The notes under the pieces are model-generated. The model worked only from the letters and a program-made list of their open reading frames with translations. It ran no database searches and was not told the origin of the DNA. The position numbers were made by a program, and so were the translations under genes. From contig NC_087259.1 of the NCBI RefSeq assembly GCF_037042905.1, positions 19,199,501 to 19,263,500 of the forward strand: 64,000 nt of DNA. Reading direction: 5' to 3'. Positions 1 through 11,976 of this stretch are shown one piece after another. The stretch's first letter is position 1, and each line of letters begins with the position of its first letter. Source of the stretch: Lytechinus pictus. Taxonomy: Eukaryota; Echinodermata; Echinoidea; Temnopleuroida; Toxopneustidae.

Positions 1-2880
1 TTTTGGCTTCCCATAATTTCAGCGCAGAGTTAGACCATGGTCTAACCTGACTTCAGGATACGGGCCTTTGAGTTTAAATACATGTACATATTCTTCAACT
101 TAATATTGTGTATACCTTGCAGGCCTAACGACTCTTCTCTCTACAGGTGCAGAAGGAACCCCTTGGAAACCCATTTTGCAATATTTTTGTTTCATGTTCT
201 TATATATTCGCAGGGTCAGTGAGGCAGTTTTAAAGTATCTCTTCTCACGAATTCTTCAACACTTCGTTAGAATCATGATATGCATTGCTGGTATAGATTT
301 GCCGATACACATATTCCTTGCTTTTTTTGTTTATGGTAGTACAAGCCAATGGAGATTGGCGTTCAGAGGGTAGACTTTTTTATGTAACATTTAGGATCGT
401 ATCACAGATAATTAAAATTGTAATGCAGTAGAGTCAGAAGTTGGAAAAAAGAATGTAAATAGAGTTTTTGCTGTTTTGTCAATATGACTTTTTTATTCAA
501 TGTGTTTATTCCCATTTCCCCCCTGTGCCTGAAGGACTAATAGGTTACGTATATTTTGATGTTGTATATCACAGTTATGGTATGTAAGAGTTGTTTGTAG
601 TGTTTTACACTTATTATTCCATTATGACAGATTAATTCAGTGAATATGTAAGCCATGTAAATATTTAAATGTACCTAGACTTATGTGTATACTATTATAT
701 TGAGGCCTAGGCCCCTATGAGTAGTACATGTATTATTTCTATTCATCGTGATATAAATTTTCCAACGTATGGGCATGAGTACATGATTGATTTTTAAAAT
801 GAAAACTGATAACATATAACTTGCATCTAGTATCTTTAATGCAATGCCAAATTTTATTTTTATTTTTTGCTCTCTTAAATACATGTGCATATTTGTATTT
901 AAGAGAGATGTCACTTTGCGTTGTTATTTAAGCGGTATTTTGAATTGTTGAGTTCTTTTCCCTTGCAGTAGGAGGTGAACTGGGCTATTGCTTGTATCGG
1001 ACGGTTCACACCCACGCAGTGCTGAAAAGTGTAAGTGGATAAGAAAAAAAAATGCAATAATGTTTTTATTGTCATGAACATTGTGTATCAAAATAATACA
1101 TATGCTATAAATTATTTAAAATAATATTTCATCTTATTACCGATCGCAGACATTTGACTTTTTTCCTTGTTTCCCATTTTGTTGATATATATTTTTTTGT
1201 GATCAGAAATTAATCAAAAATTTGGACTAAATGATTTCATCCTGTGCTATTATTGAAATGATTATGTTTTTCGTATTCACCTCGTCATTCAAATATAGTA
1301 CTTCTGACAATCATATGTTTAAAATGCATTTACTTATTTAATCTAAAATGTGTCTTATGTTTTTGAATGATACAAGACTTGTAATTTGCAATTTTTTTCT
1401 CATTGCGCGATATAAATGTTCCTCTTTTTTCCATTTGAAAATGAAAAATCATGTACTTTATGCTGCCGTATGGTATAGAAATGAGTGTCATTTGCGTTGA
1501 TGTATTATTATTTGAGACATGTAACATTGATGTGGAAACCTGTATTTTGTAGATAACTATCTGATATGCTCTTTAACTGCAAATCTAATACATGTACAAT
1601 TAAGCTATGAATAAATTATGAAAAAAAAGCAGGGAAGTGGTTTTAAATGATGCATATATATACTCTGGTGGACGTGCTGACTCGATGAGGCTTGGAAGTA
1701 TGTTGATCTACATGTACCAGAATATCGTCAATGAAGTATTTCTTCGTAACAATGGTAAGATCGTAGTTTTAAGATTGTTTATGTCCTTAATAATGCAATG
1801 CCAACCTTTTTTGTATATTGCGTATTTTGAAAGAAAATGCTTTTTCTCGTAAAAAAAAAATAGTTAAAATTATAAATTCCAACAAAGTGTATATGAAACT
1901 TGTCTTTTTTTTCTTTTGTCATGAAATGTTACTTTTATTCAATACCGTTTACATGTTTAATATTTGAAAATTGTGAATACACTATATCATTGAAGGGACA
2001 TGTCTGATATATGATGTTATGTAAAAGATGACTATAAATGACCATAGAGGACTACATGTGCTATTGCATTTTGACTTTTTACTGTTATATTTTCATATAA
2101 TTCCTCATGTAATTGATTGATTGATAAGGTGAAATATAAAACTTTTTTTATTGTGTTGAAACATATTTGCAGTATTCTTTAAAATCTGAGTCTTATTCAT
2201 GAATTTAAAAGATCACTGTATTGTAACATTGTTAAGGTTTACATCTATTTCTCATGTTCCCCATTAGTACTGAAGTATTTTGCATGGTGTAAAAGTGTAT
2301 ATTTGAATGTAGAAAGGAATAAGGGAGACACATTTGTGTCTCTTTTATATTGGCTTCATTGATTCTTTTTAAATATCGAATAAAAGCAAGTTGCTCTGGT
2401 TGATTTAAGTTATGTCTCGATCTACTTTATCATTGTACTTTGAGTGCTGGAGTTGTGTAAAGGGAGTCCATTCTGACATTAAATTTCGAGGAGAAAGGGT
2501 GAGATGTTTTTCTAAGTCTAGACTAAACTTGGCAACATTTTTTTTCATATATTGTTCGATGTCAGAACATTGAACAATATGAAAATATTTAAAAAAAACA
2601 TTGTGAGACAAATTGCCTATGTATCCTTATCAACACACCTTACACGTTTCAAATTCCCAAACTTTTTGTATATAGTTGAGAGGACAAACTCATAACCTCA
2701 CAATGACTTGGTGATGATGGTGTGAGCCATTGTCCTAAAAAACTGAACATCTTTTGACAGACTTTATTTAATGCTAACTTTGATAGGGCAAGAACTTGTT
2801 GGCAGGCAGAAGGCATATTTCTGATGTCTCATCCCATTGACCTTGTACAAATGTTGCTTAGTCGTGTCTCGCCATAATAA
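1..2880. other. AT-rich non-coding stretch, no gene recognised
   Basis: No long open frame, no RNA gene and no clear repeat boundaries are visible. There are short A and T runs and several TACATGTA words. Two spots look like splice acceptors (a pyrimidine tract ending CTACAG at 141-146, and CCTTGCAG at 961-968), so parts of a host transcript may cross this region. I could not link them to a protein family. Confidence 0.5.
969..1030 (+). other. possible 62-nt internal exon, unknown gene
   Basis: The segment is preceded by a strong acceptor (pyrimidine run then TTGCAG) and followed by a consensus-like donor (AAAGT|GTAAGT). With two leading bases it reads open for 20 codons, GGELGYCLYRTVHTHAVLKS. 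I do not recognise this peptide, and no neighbouring exon joins to it convincingly. A chance pairing of splice-like signals is a real alternative. Confidence 0.22.
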
Positions 2881-3995
2881 CTACGTGTGTGTGGGGGGGG
2901 GGGTCAAATAGATAATATCCAGTTGACTATAATACAGATTTAGCCCCCCCCCCCCCCCCCGTGCAGTTTTGGTATATCATGCCATTCTATACAAATCACT
3001 TTCCCCTTTTCTTTCTTAAACTAATACCAAGCTTTTCTTTTTCTTGCTCACTTTGCACTTTTCGCCCCTTCTTTCCTCTCATTATTTTTGCGCTTATTTC
3101 TTTTATGCCAAATCTGCTGTAATCTTCATTCCACCATGGACCTATGAAGAGATGGACATTCATCGCTTAATGAATTCACTAACAGGTGACTGTAATTGTC
3201 CTCTGAATAACATTTTCTTCATACTAGTCTTCTTTGTCCCATGATCGTCACCGTGAGAAGGGACGGAAGCGTTTCGTGACTGGACATTCATATTTCACAA
3301 ATTATGTGCGCAATAGACAACAAATCACTTAAATCATGGCAAATCGATGTGCAGTTCTTTTTACCTTTGGTAATCTTAGTTCCTTATGTTTTATTTGGGA
3401 GAAATGTCTGCATATTTTAATATAGAGGAAATATTGTGATTGATTGTTTCCATTTGAAATATAATTTTCCCAAGTTTCTCCATAATATTCCAGATATACG
3501 TGGTACATAACATTTGTAGATCCTGTATCAATCACTCAATGTTATTGAGGTCCTTATGTGTGAGCGGTAGTTAGCGGATCAAATGATATTATATTTTATA
3601 TCATAAAGATCGTCTGCTTCTCAAGTTTGCCGCTCCAAATATGAAGCATGTTGACTGAAAGGATCATGCTAAAACGGGGTATCAGCCAACAAAATCAAGA
3701 CCGGATAACTGTTCCGTCTTTAGGTATTCAGATACGCCTTGGTAGTCATGGTAATTGCTATTGTTACAACACCTGTATGTTCTCATTAAGATGTGCATAA
3801 CCAAGCGACGGTGACTATCATTGGACCAAAGAAATGCTTGTGTTGATAGTCCATCTCTTCATAGGTCCATGATTTCACCTCCCATCCTCATTCCTTGTCG
3901 TATCCATCCATTCACGCACATATGCCCCCTCCCCTCTCGTTTACCTTTTGCCCTTTTTTCGGGGGGGGGGGGGACACAGAAAAAAGGGTTGTGCT
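2881..3995. repeat. element with internal inverted repeats and G/C homopolymer runs
   Basis: The sequence ATGGACCTATGAAGAGATGG at about 3137 recurs in inverted form near 3843-3868. A second pair (around CATGATCGTCACCGT at 3242 and its complement near 3810) is also inverted, giving arms of about 130 bp around a roughly 550-bp centre. G and C runs lie at 2888-2904, 2943-2960 and 3961-3974. It probably represents a decayed foldback-type element. I see no coding capacity. Confidence 0.4.
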
Positions 3996-4410
3996 ATCAT
4001 GAGGGCTTTGTTTCTAGAAGGGGAAAAAGAAGAAATAGATATTACAATGAGCGACGAATAGAACAGTGTTTTGTAGAATAGGTATATCAAATTCAGGTTT
4101 ATTCTTACAAAATATTTTACATTTGGCTTGAATAAGTATAATGTGACCCATCGGGCAAATTTTTCAGTGTAAATCGCTGGTTAATTGATAAATGTAAGTA
4201 CATGTATCTGAAATTAAAAATTTTCTATTTTTTGTTAAGAAACTTAATACCAATGTTGCATATTTATACAACTAAATTCAATAATCATAAATATTAGGTT
4301 TCTTTCTATCTATAAATACTGGAGAAGCTATTGAGCTAAATTAGAATATTATCTATTGGAATAAAAAAAGTTAGAGACTTAATCACTGACTCTCATTTGT
4401 ATGTAACTCG
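3996..4410. other. AT-rich spacer
   Basis: Nothing recognisable; simple AT-rich DNA between two repeat elements. Confidence 0.5.
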
Positions 4411-4492
4411 TCTTTGTCTCGCCCACCAGAGGTGAACAAGGCGAGACTTAGGGATCCAAATGTCGTCCGTCCGTCACAAACTTATTAGCGCG

Positions 4493-4903
4493 TTTTCGCC
4501 CAGCGTCGTACGACGCTATCTACGACGTAGAACGATCTCTTGGTTCGTGCGTCCGTCGCGCTCAACTCTCGCTTGTAAGCAGTTTCGCAAATCGCTGAAC
4601 GCGGCCGGATCGACCGGAAGTACGTAGACTGCATGACGTCACCACTACTAGGGAAAATCCCGCGCCCGCATGCACGCGATGGGCGAATGTGTTTACATCG
4701 GCTCAGCTTGCTCGCTCTACAAGCGATCTGATTGGCTGTTGACGGCTGTTGACAAATCCTACGTTCTAATGCGGACGCCCGCTAATTTGCGGAAGAACCG
4801 TCCGTGATTTGAGCTCAAGAACGCTCGGGCCTCTGTTTCCATGGAAGTTGGCGATTTTTGCACACGACCCTTACGTTCTACGTCGTACGACGCTGGGCGA
4901 AAA
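4493..4903. mobile_element. GC-rich TIR element (MITE-like)
   Basis: The ends are inverted copies of TTTTCGCCCAGCGTCGTACG, continuing into a TACGACGTAGAACG block near each end. The 411-bp interior is clearly richer in GC and CpG than the flanks. It interrupts the tandem-unit element around it. I could not define the target-site duplication, so the superfamily is unknown. It has no coding capacity. Confidence 0.6.
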
Positions 4904-5002
4904 CATAACTCCTTAACCGTAAGTCGCTTTTCAACCAAACTTGGATGGTAGATGGACTTGGGGGACCTGCAAGACACATTTTTCGCATGTTTTGGGAATT
5001 GT

Positions 5003-5335
5003 GTTGCCATGGTAACAGTGTATTATGGCAACATAAGGTAAAAATCTTGTAGTTTGAAACTACTTCCTCTGTTTTTAACCGATTCTCATGAAATTTGGCG
5101 CACATATTGGTCTTGAGGTGAAGATGTCTAAGACACATTTTTGTGTCTTTCAGAAATCTTGTTGCCATGGTAACAACATATTATATGGTGAAAATTGGGA
5201 ATAAAACTTACAATTCAAACTGCTTCATCAGTTTTCAATCAATTGTCATGAAATTTGGCACACACATTGGTATTGAAGTAAAGATGTACAAGGCACTTTT
5301 TGTATGTGTTTCAGAATTTTTGTTGCCATGGTAAC
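5003..5335. promoter_or_regulatory. three RFX X-box-like palindromes in repeat units
   Basis: GTTGCCATGGTAAC occurs at 5003-5016, 5161-5174 and 5322-5335. Each fits the published RFX X-box pattern GTNRCC..RGYAAC. Inverted-arm relatives occur at 9745-9758 and 9901-9914. The sequence match is direct; binding is only inferred. Confidence 0.3.
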
Positions 5336-6572
5336 AACATATATGGCAAAATTGAAGTTATGAACCAATTTTCGTTAAATTTGGCTCACACATTGGCCTT
5401 GGGGTATAGATGAGCAAGAACCCTTTTTTTGCATTTGTCAGAGAGTGCATTGCCAGGGTAGCCACATATGATAGCCAGAAATACAGGAAAACTAATTGTG
5501 GATCAAACTACTTCCCCTGTTTTAGTCAGTGCTCATAAAAGTTGGAAGAAATATTCATCTTGTTTAAAGATTTATATTAAATTCTAAATGTCTTCTGTGC
5601 ATTAAAATGTTCACGCCAGAGTGTGGGGGTATTAATCACCTTCATTAATATTTCTATAGGTTTTGGCGGGAGGGGCGAGATTGGTCCTTAAAATCTGACA
5701 TCAATATAAAGAAGGTCAAAGGCGGTGGCCATTAGAAACATAAAAATGATAAACACTCTTAAAAAACGCATCCCCTCAAGGCATAGGCTGGAGGTACGCT
5801 GGGTGAATGTGAAACCTTCCGCTGAGGCAGAGGAGTTCCTACACTGGCAAGCAAAACGAAATGTGCACCCCTTCTACTTTCAACAGCTGATTTTCCAAAC
5901 CTTAGTTCCACCTCCCCAAGATGTTCACCCCTCCCCATACCACTTGTAGTTCTACCTCCCCATGCTCAAACCAGTCTACACCTTTGCCCCTCAGGGGTCT
6001 ATGCATTTTAAAGCTAGACATTACTCTTATTTTTGTGCGGGGGGGGGGGGGTCTTTAGAAAATGACTTCATAAAAGTTAAAGTATTATGACTAGGAACTT
6101 AATCCCCCCTAAAAGGTAAGAAGAGTCCTTTGCATTTCAGACCATTCATTTGAAGTTTAATGCATTTTGATTTGATAAAAAAATTGTTTACAGTACCCAA
6201 TTAACCATTGTTTATTTATATTCTACTCAGTCTTTTATTCATATTCCGTTCCTACTCTTTTTTTTTTTTAACTTTCAAATCCTTCTTGATTTTGAGCTTC
6301 ATCATACCATCTCCTTCTTTTTCCTCTCTCTCTCCAAGTATATTTTTCTGACATATTTTAAAGTGTACCTTTAATCATGCAACTAATTTTAGAAATTTAA
6401 GTATATACAAAAATCTCTGCACTAGTTTTAGAAATTCACTTGCAAATCCATGACTCAATAACATACCATATAAAAAATATACATATGTGCACAATAGATT
6501 TTAGCCTTATATTTTTTTTCACTTCATTTTTCAGTATATTTCTGTCACAGCCCCTGCTTTATACATCCTACA

Positions 6573-7125
6573 CCGGGGGGGGGGGGCATTTCCATTCACG
6601 AGTGGATACCATGCGCGACCATGGGGTCTCGAAAAGCACCCTAAACACGTAATTTCCATATTCTGAAAATGCGCCCGTATTGGCGTGTGAAACCCTACCC
6701 TTAACAAGTATTGGTAACAAAACGATACTCTTGGCAAATATTCCCTGAAATGAACCCCTAAACAAGTACAGGAATGTTTTATTGTTACGGGTCCTTCGGT
6801 CGTCGGCTTTACCTTATTTGGTCTAGTATACGACCCCACCTTTTACACCTCACGCAAATTGGACTCTAAAAACACGAAGTGTTGGGGCATTAATGACATC
6901 CTTTATAAAACATTTTAATTTTGTTTGATCATCTCCGCGAATTCGACCCTAAACACGTAATTGTTCTAGCGAAATAGATACCCTTTTTTCATTATTTTTG
7001 TGATTTTGACACCCTTATCACGTTACGTACGTAACGTGCCCTATCGTGAAAAAGACATCCTTTTTACGTGTTTTTTTTTTTGGTCGCGCATGGTATCCAC
7101 TCGTCAATGTAAGTGGCCCCCCGGG
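6573..7125. mobile_element. TIR element, family B, copy 1
   Basis: The ends carry inverted GGGGGGCC-type runs followed by ACGAGTGGATACCATGCGCG. It is flanked by an 8-bp direct repeat ATCCTACA (6565-6572 and 7126-7133). The interior has repeated ACCCTAAACACGTAATT-type words and a perfect 20-bp palindrome CACGTTACGTACGTAACGTG near 7019. An inverted relative is B2 (10456-21202). The 8-bp duplication would suit hAT, but the termini are not typical. Non-autonomous. Confidence 0.7.
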
Positions 7126-7474
7126 ATCCTACATCTCCCATTGTCAAAAATGAGTATGTTTCAGTAGCAAAATTGTTGGATGCAAACTCTGACTGTCATA
7201 AAAACACGGTGCAAATAATTTCCCAATGGAGTAAAGACAAACTTATAAGGGATATGACTACAATATAATTATATGTAGATGAACTTTTATTTCTCTACAT
7301 ATCATATTCTAGTCATATCTCTTTCAGATGGTGGTAACCGCAGGAATGGGAAAACTCAGTGATAAAACTAAAATTTTCACAGAGGATTTTCGGAAAATAA
7401 CTACATCCATTTTTGTCAAGCAACAGTTATTCCATTATGAATGCTGCTGAATTTGATGTACCTTTACCAAAATA

Positions 7475-7888
7475 CAGGGTTCCCACGGTCATGGAAAATC
7501 CTTGAAAATCCTGGAAAAATTTGTGGTCCTGGAAAGTCAGGGAAAAGTCAGGGAATTTGGAAAATTTGTGAAAAGTCATGGAAAAGTCATGGAATTGCAT
7601 TTACCTCATGGCTGAATGGCTTGAATTTTGATGTTGGTGAAATGAAAATGGTACTGTACCCTGGTCAGAAACAGACCATATACCAATGATAATACATGTA
7701 GATGTACATGTCATGAGTAAGGTAGTGGGTGGAATGGATGGCTGTGAGGGGAGGTTATGGAGGCCACCATAATGTGTCTGCATTTGGAAACCGTGCCAAA
7801 AAGCAAGTCATGGAAAGCAGCAATTTAGTCATGGAAAAGTCATGGAAAAGTCATGGAATTCTGTTTTCAAATTTCTGTGGGAACCCTG
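7475..7888. mobile_element. 414-bp TIR element, copy 1 (CAGGGTTCCCAC ends)
   Basis: The ends are perfect inverted repeats CAGGGTTCCCAC / GTGGGAACCCTG. The body is full of TCATGGAAAAG and CTGGAAAGTC words. It is flanked by the 6-bp direct repeat AAAATA (7469-7474 and 7889-7894). An almost identical 414-bp copy lies at 36089-36502. The termini resemble hAT elements, but hAT normally makes 8-bp duplications. No real ORF is present. Confidence 0.75.
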
Positions 7889-7902
7889 AAAATATAATAT
7901 CA

Positions 7903-8049
7903 GGGGTCCGTTGCAGAAAGAGTTGCGTTTAAACGCAATTAAAAAAATAAATCGCAAGTCCCAAATGCGTGCTGTTGATTGGTTGAAAATCAAGTTACGC
8001 ATGATTTTTAGAGTTGCAATTGATTGCAACTCTTTCTGCAACGGGCCCC
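7903..8049. mobile_element. palindromic MITE, copy 1
   Basis: A short element of about 147 bp whose ends pair: GGGGTCCGTTGCAGAAAGAG at the left and CTCTTTCTGCAACGGGCCCC at the right. A related, right-truncated copy is at 49592-49731. Non-coding. Confidence 0.65.
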
Positions 8050-8717
8050 AGGACAGTCACTTCTTCAAAACTAGACATTGAATATTGCTAATAGTATCGA
8101 CAGAGCGTATATAGCCAAAAATGATTATGAAGGAAAACATGTCAAGGTATTATATTTCGGTGTAGGTGTAAGCATTCAGAATGGAATAATTGTTGCTAGA
8201 TAATATGAATTAAAATAGCAAAGAAAATGTGCTGAGAAAGGAGGCAAAGAGGAAGGGGGGGGGGAAGGAAACAAAACAAGAAGATATGGTAAAGCTCAAG
8301 AGTGCAAAAGGTGATGAAAAACAGTCAGAGTAGGAACTGAAATGAACAAAGACTGAGTAGAAGATAAATAAACCATTGATTAATTGGACACCGGAAACAT
8401 TTTTTTTTCAAAGTAGAATGTTTTAGGCTTTAAATTGATATGCTGAAGTGTAAAGGATTTTTCACCCCCCCTTTTTTTTTTGGGGGGGGGGTTAAGTTCC
8501 TATTCGTAATAATTTCCTTTTACTCTTTTATGTGGCAATTTTCTAAAGCCGCCCCCCCCAAAAAAAAAAAATGGGAGGGGTGTTTTTTAAGAGTGTTTAA
8601 GTTCCTAATAGTCATGGACTTTAACCTTCTATATTTTGTCAGTTTTAAAGGACCTTCTCCGCCCCCCCCCCCCAATTGAAGGTGATTAATACCCTGCGCT
8701 ATTATATGACGTTATAA

Positions 8718-9305
8718 AGGGGAATCCAACCCAAATAAACACTTGTTTTTAGAGTAAAATTTAAAATCAGACAAGTTTTTATGTCAAAGTTTGAACAATA
8801 TCGGACAAACCATAAGAAAGTTGTAAATATATAAAAGTTGTAAACATTGGTAATCACTATACCCATGAAGACTTCAAATTGACCACATATGTGATGTTAT
8901 AGTGATGTAAGGCAAGGACCACTCTTATGTACTGGAATAATTAATTGGCTAAAAAAATTTTTTTTTAAAGTTTTACTTCAAATTATATCTTTCTTTCATA
9001 AGGACATAAAACATGACTACCGGGTTTATATTACGGCCCCAATGGAAAAGGAATTTAGGAGAAAACCACAAATCCTAATAATTAAGTACAACTCTTATGG
9101 AAAAGTCCTTGTGGCTTCATCCCTTGTCATAATTTACTTACCCAGTTGCCAATTTGAATTCTACATACTAGTAGCCTTAGCTAGGGATCTTAATTTTAAG
9201 CAGCCATAACTTTATTTTGCTTGTCCGATTTCTTTCAAACTTTCACCATTCTTATTTTTCTCCTTTTCCATGCACATAACATTATGACCAAGGCTGGATT
9301 CCCTT
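8718..9305. mobile_element. TTAA-type non-autonomous element, family E, copy 1
   Basis: The ends are inverted AGGGGAATCCARCC. The right flank is TTAA (9306-9309), while the left flank reads TATA where TTAA is expected. The second copy, 22979-25003, has TTAA on both sides. TTAA targets are typical of piggyBac and Kolobok superfamilies. It lies in the right arm of the inverted duplication and has no counterpart in the left arm, so it inserted later. Confidence 0.6.
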
Positions 9306-9993
9306 TTAACACTGAATATGAATCTTTACCCAAAATTAATATTTGTGTCAACTTTTATCAACACAGGCTGAAAACTGAGAAGGAGATTGATCCACAATGA
9401 GTTTTCCCCATATTTTTGGCTATATGTGTTTACCAAGGCAATGTACTCTGACGAATGCAAAAAAAGATTCTTGCACATCTTTACCTCAAGGCCAATGTAT
9501 GAGCCATAATTATTTCATGAGAATTGGTTAAAAACTGATGAAGAAGTTCAAATTGCAAGGTTTTTACCTAAATTTTGCCATATAATATTCCATGGCAACA
9601 CAATTTCTGAAACACACACAAAAAGTGCCTTGTACATCTTTAATTCAATACCAATGTGTGTGTCAAATTTCATGACAATTGATTGAAAACTGATGAAGCA
9701 GTTTGAATTGTAATTTTTTCCCTATTTTCACCAAATGGTATGTTGTTACCATGACAACAAGATTTCTGAAAGACACACAGATATGTGTCTTAGACATATT
9801 CACCTCAAGACCAATGTGTGTGCCAAATTTCATGAGAATCGAATACAGAGGAAGTAGTTCTAACAGCAAGATTTTTACCTTATTTTTGCAATGATACACT
9901 GTTACCATGGCAACACAATTTCCAACACGTGCAAAAAATATGTTCGCACATCTTTGCCCCGAGACCAAAAATATGTACATACACACCAACATT

Positions 9994-10441
9994 CAACCCC
10001 CTCCACCGTCACCCTTCGGCTTTCAGATATTTGGTGCATTGAGATGTGAGGACAAACAGAAGATCTGTTCAAAAAGTGTCTAAATTCAAGAACTAATTCA
10101 ATGCAAAATAATGCACTGCTATTGAGTTTTGCACTAGCGCTAGTCTATATATCAGACAAATCTAGACTCATAAATTCTGACATTTTCACCAATTTTTTCA
10201 CTGTTCCTGCAGCCAGATTTTTTGGAGCATACCCCATTCTTAATTCTTATACATAAAAAGGTCTGGAGAAAAAATCATGCTTTTGTCCACCGTGTCCACA
10301 AGTAGGGCATTTTTGACGCTAACAGACCAATACTAATCGCGCTACAGAATTAATTATTCATTTGACCTCATGACATCATATAATTTATTCCATCTGAAAC
10401 TTCTTTTCACACGGAGAATGGACCTACGAACACTTCGTTGA
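9994..10441. other. spacer without recognised features
   Basis: No gene, repeat end or RNA is recognised between the inverted duplication and element B2. Confidence 0.4.
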
Positions 10442-11455
10442 GTACCGTACGTATACCCGGGGGGGCCACTTACATTGACGAGTGGATACCATGCGCGACC
10501 AAAAAAACACGTAAAAAGGATGTCTTTTTCTCGATAGGGCACGTTACGTACGTAACGTGATAAGGGTGTCAAAAACGCAATAATAATGAAAAAAGGGTAT
10601 CTATTTCGCTAGGACAATTACGTGTTTAGGGTCGAATTTGCGGGATGATAAAACAAAATTAAAATGTTTTATAAAGGATGTCCTTTTTGCCCCAACACTT
10701 CGTGTTTAGAGTCCAGTTTGCGCGAGGTGTAGAAGATGGGGTCGTACTAAACCAAATTAGGTAAAGGCGTAATTAGGACCCGTAACAATAAAACATTCCT
10801 GTACTTGTTTAGGGGTTCATTTCAGGGAATATTTGGCAAGAGTATCGTTTTGGATACTTGTTAAGGGTAGGGTTTCACACGCCAATACTTGTTAAGGGGT
10901 GCATTCTCAGAATATTGAAATTACGTGTTTAGGGTGCTTTTCGAGACCCCATGGTCGTCGCGCATGGTATCCACTCGTGAATTTCATGGAACTGGCCACT
11001 CATTCTATGAACAAGGTTATGATATAACCTTGTTCTCTGTTACTCCTCCCTGTGTGGTGAAATAAGGTTGGCAATGTTTGGCTCATTTTCTCTTTTCCTT
11101 TGTGAAAAATGCTTGATTTTTTTACACTGTCAGGTTCCAGTACAGCTATTCATCATATAACTTGGCTATTAATTAAATTTGAATCTTTAAATTATTTTTT
11201 CTTAATTAAAAATAGAGATTGAAAACCCAAAATTGTAGTTCCATATTGTAACAAAATTGCCCTAGAGTCACCCCTCCTATTGGAGAAACCCCCCTTTTAG
11301 GACAATAGAACATTCCAAGTGTATGTCTATGTAGGGTCTATGCACAGCTGTGTGCATTGGAGTATGGACTGTAGGGGTCAATGTAAAAGTGTACACATGT
11401 AGACTTCTATACAAATTGCATATTGAGGGGTCCGTGTGTATTGGACCCTGTCTGG

Positions 11456-11462
11456 TATAAAA
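11456..11462 (+). promoter_or_regulatory. LTR TATA box
   Basis: TATAAAA within GGTATAAAAGC. Transcription would start roughly 25-35 bp downstream, defining the U3/R border near 11485-11495. The same box lies at 20426-20432 in the 3' LTR. Confidence 0.7.
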
Positions 11463-11658
11463 GCAAGTGCAAGTCTTTGTTTTAGGAGAGTTTTTCAATA
11501 GAGTTCATGCAGTCCAGAACAAAGCCACTGCACTGCAGACATTGATTTAGTCGTTGATTGCCATGAGGCAAGTGGCCATTTTATTCTGTTGGAGAGCTAG
11601 AATCTTAATGAAGTTTTGTGCCTGCACGTCTGTCTAACGTTATTATACGTTCATCTTC

Positions 11659-11664
11659 AATAAA
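11659..11664 (+). terminator. LTR polyadenylation signal
   Basis: AATAAA about 200 bp downstream of the TATA box. In the 3' LTR the equivalent signal (20629-20634) would end the genomic transcript. Confidence 0.6.
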
Positions 11665-11960
11665 TTCACAACTCTGGAACGGTATGTAAAGTGCTATTTT
11701 CGGCTCATTTTATGATGTCACGATATTGGTAGAATGTAAGAATCTGAGAAGTGAGATGATTCTGAAGTGATTACGCGTGTGTGTGTGATTTTGCATATAG
11801 CTGAGTGATAGAGATGAAATGCCCTGCCAAGCCATAAACCTTGGCGAGAACCTTGATGGTGCGTTGGTGTTAAGAGGTGTGATGCTAATTCACAATAATT
11901 GAAAGCCATTGATTCAGACACACCAATCACACATGCCATCCCCCACGTAAAACGTTACAT

Positions 11961-11976
11961 TGGTGGCAGCGGTGGG
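11961..11976 (+). promoter_or_regulatory. primer binding site, tRNA-Leu type
   Basis: TGGTGGCAGCGGTGGG starts one base after the 5' LTR. It is complementary to the 3' end of animal tRNA-Leu (CCCACCGCTGCCA plus CCA). It would prime minus-strand DNA synthesis. Confidence 0.85.

Larger units (their letters stand above)
4411..5690 (+). repeat. D-like element (D3) with degenerate ~155-bp tandem units
   Basis: It starts with a short palindromic block (TTTGTCTCGCCCACCAGAGG ... AAGGCGAGAC), the same style as the D1 and D2 ends near 32311 and 54779. The body consists of degenerate units that each contain GTTGCCATGGTAAC (5003, 5161, 5322, and a decayed one near 5450), with a spacing of about 130-160 bp, and ATGAAATTTGGCACACA. 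The element is interrupted at 4493-4903 by a GC-rich TIR element. No gene is present. Confidence 0.5.
4985..9930. repeat. large imperfect inverted duplication, arms about 1.4-1.7 kb
   Basis: The left arm (about 4985-6360) and right arm (about 8220-9930) match in inverted orientation through ordered blocks: the GTTGCCATGGTAAC units (4985-5580 vs 9390-9930), GGTATTAATCACCTTCA (about 5627 vs 8680), AACACTCTTAAAAAACRC (about 5752 vs 8580), AGGAACTTAA (about 6093 vs 8500), and the ACTCAGTCTTT block (about 6225 vs 8350). The right arm contains the extra element 8718-9305. The centre holds three younger insertions. Arm divergence suggests an old event. Confidence 0.5.
11247..11959 (+). repeat. 5' LTR
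   Basis: The 713-bp LTR starts TGTAAC and ends GTTACA. It contains a TATA box at 11456-11462 and a poly(A) signal at 11659-11664. It matches the 3' LTR throughout, except for one missing base near 11732 (CGATATTGG here, CGATTATTGG there). Confidence 0.95.

Noticed and set aside
11277-11939. Minus-strand open frames of 73 aa in both LTRs
   Set aside because: They recur only because the LTRs are identical; composition and position inside U3/R/U5 give no sign of coding.
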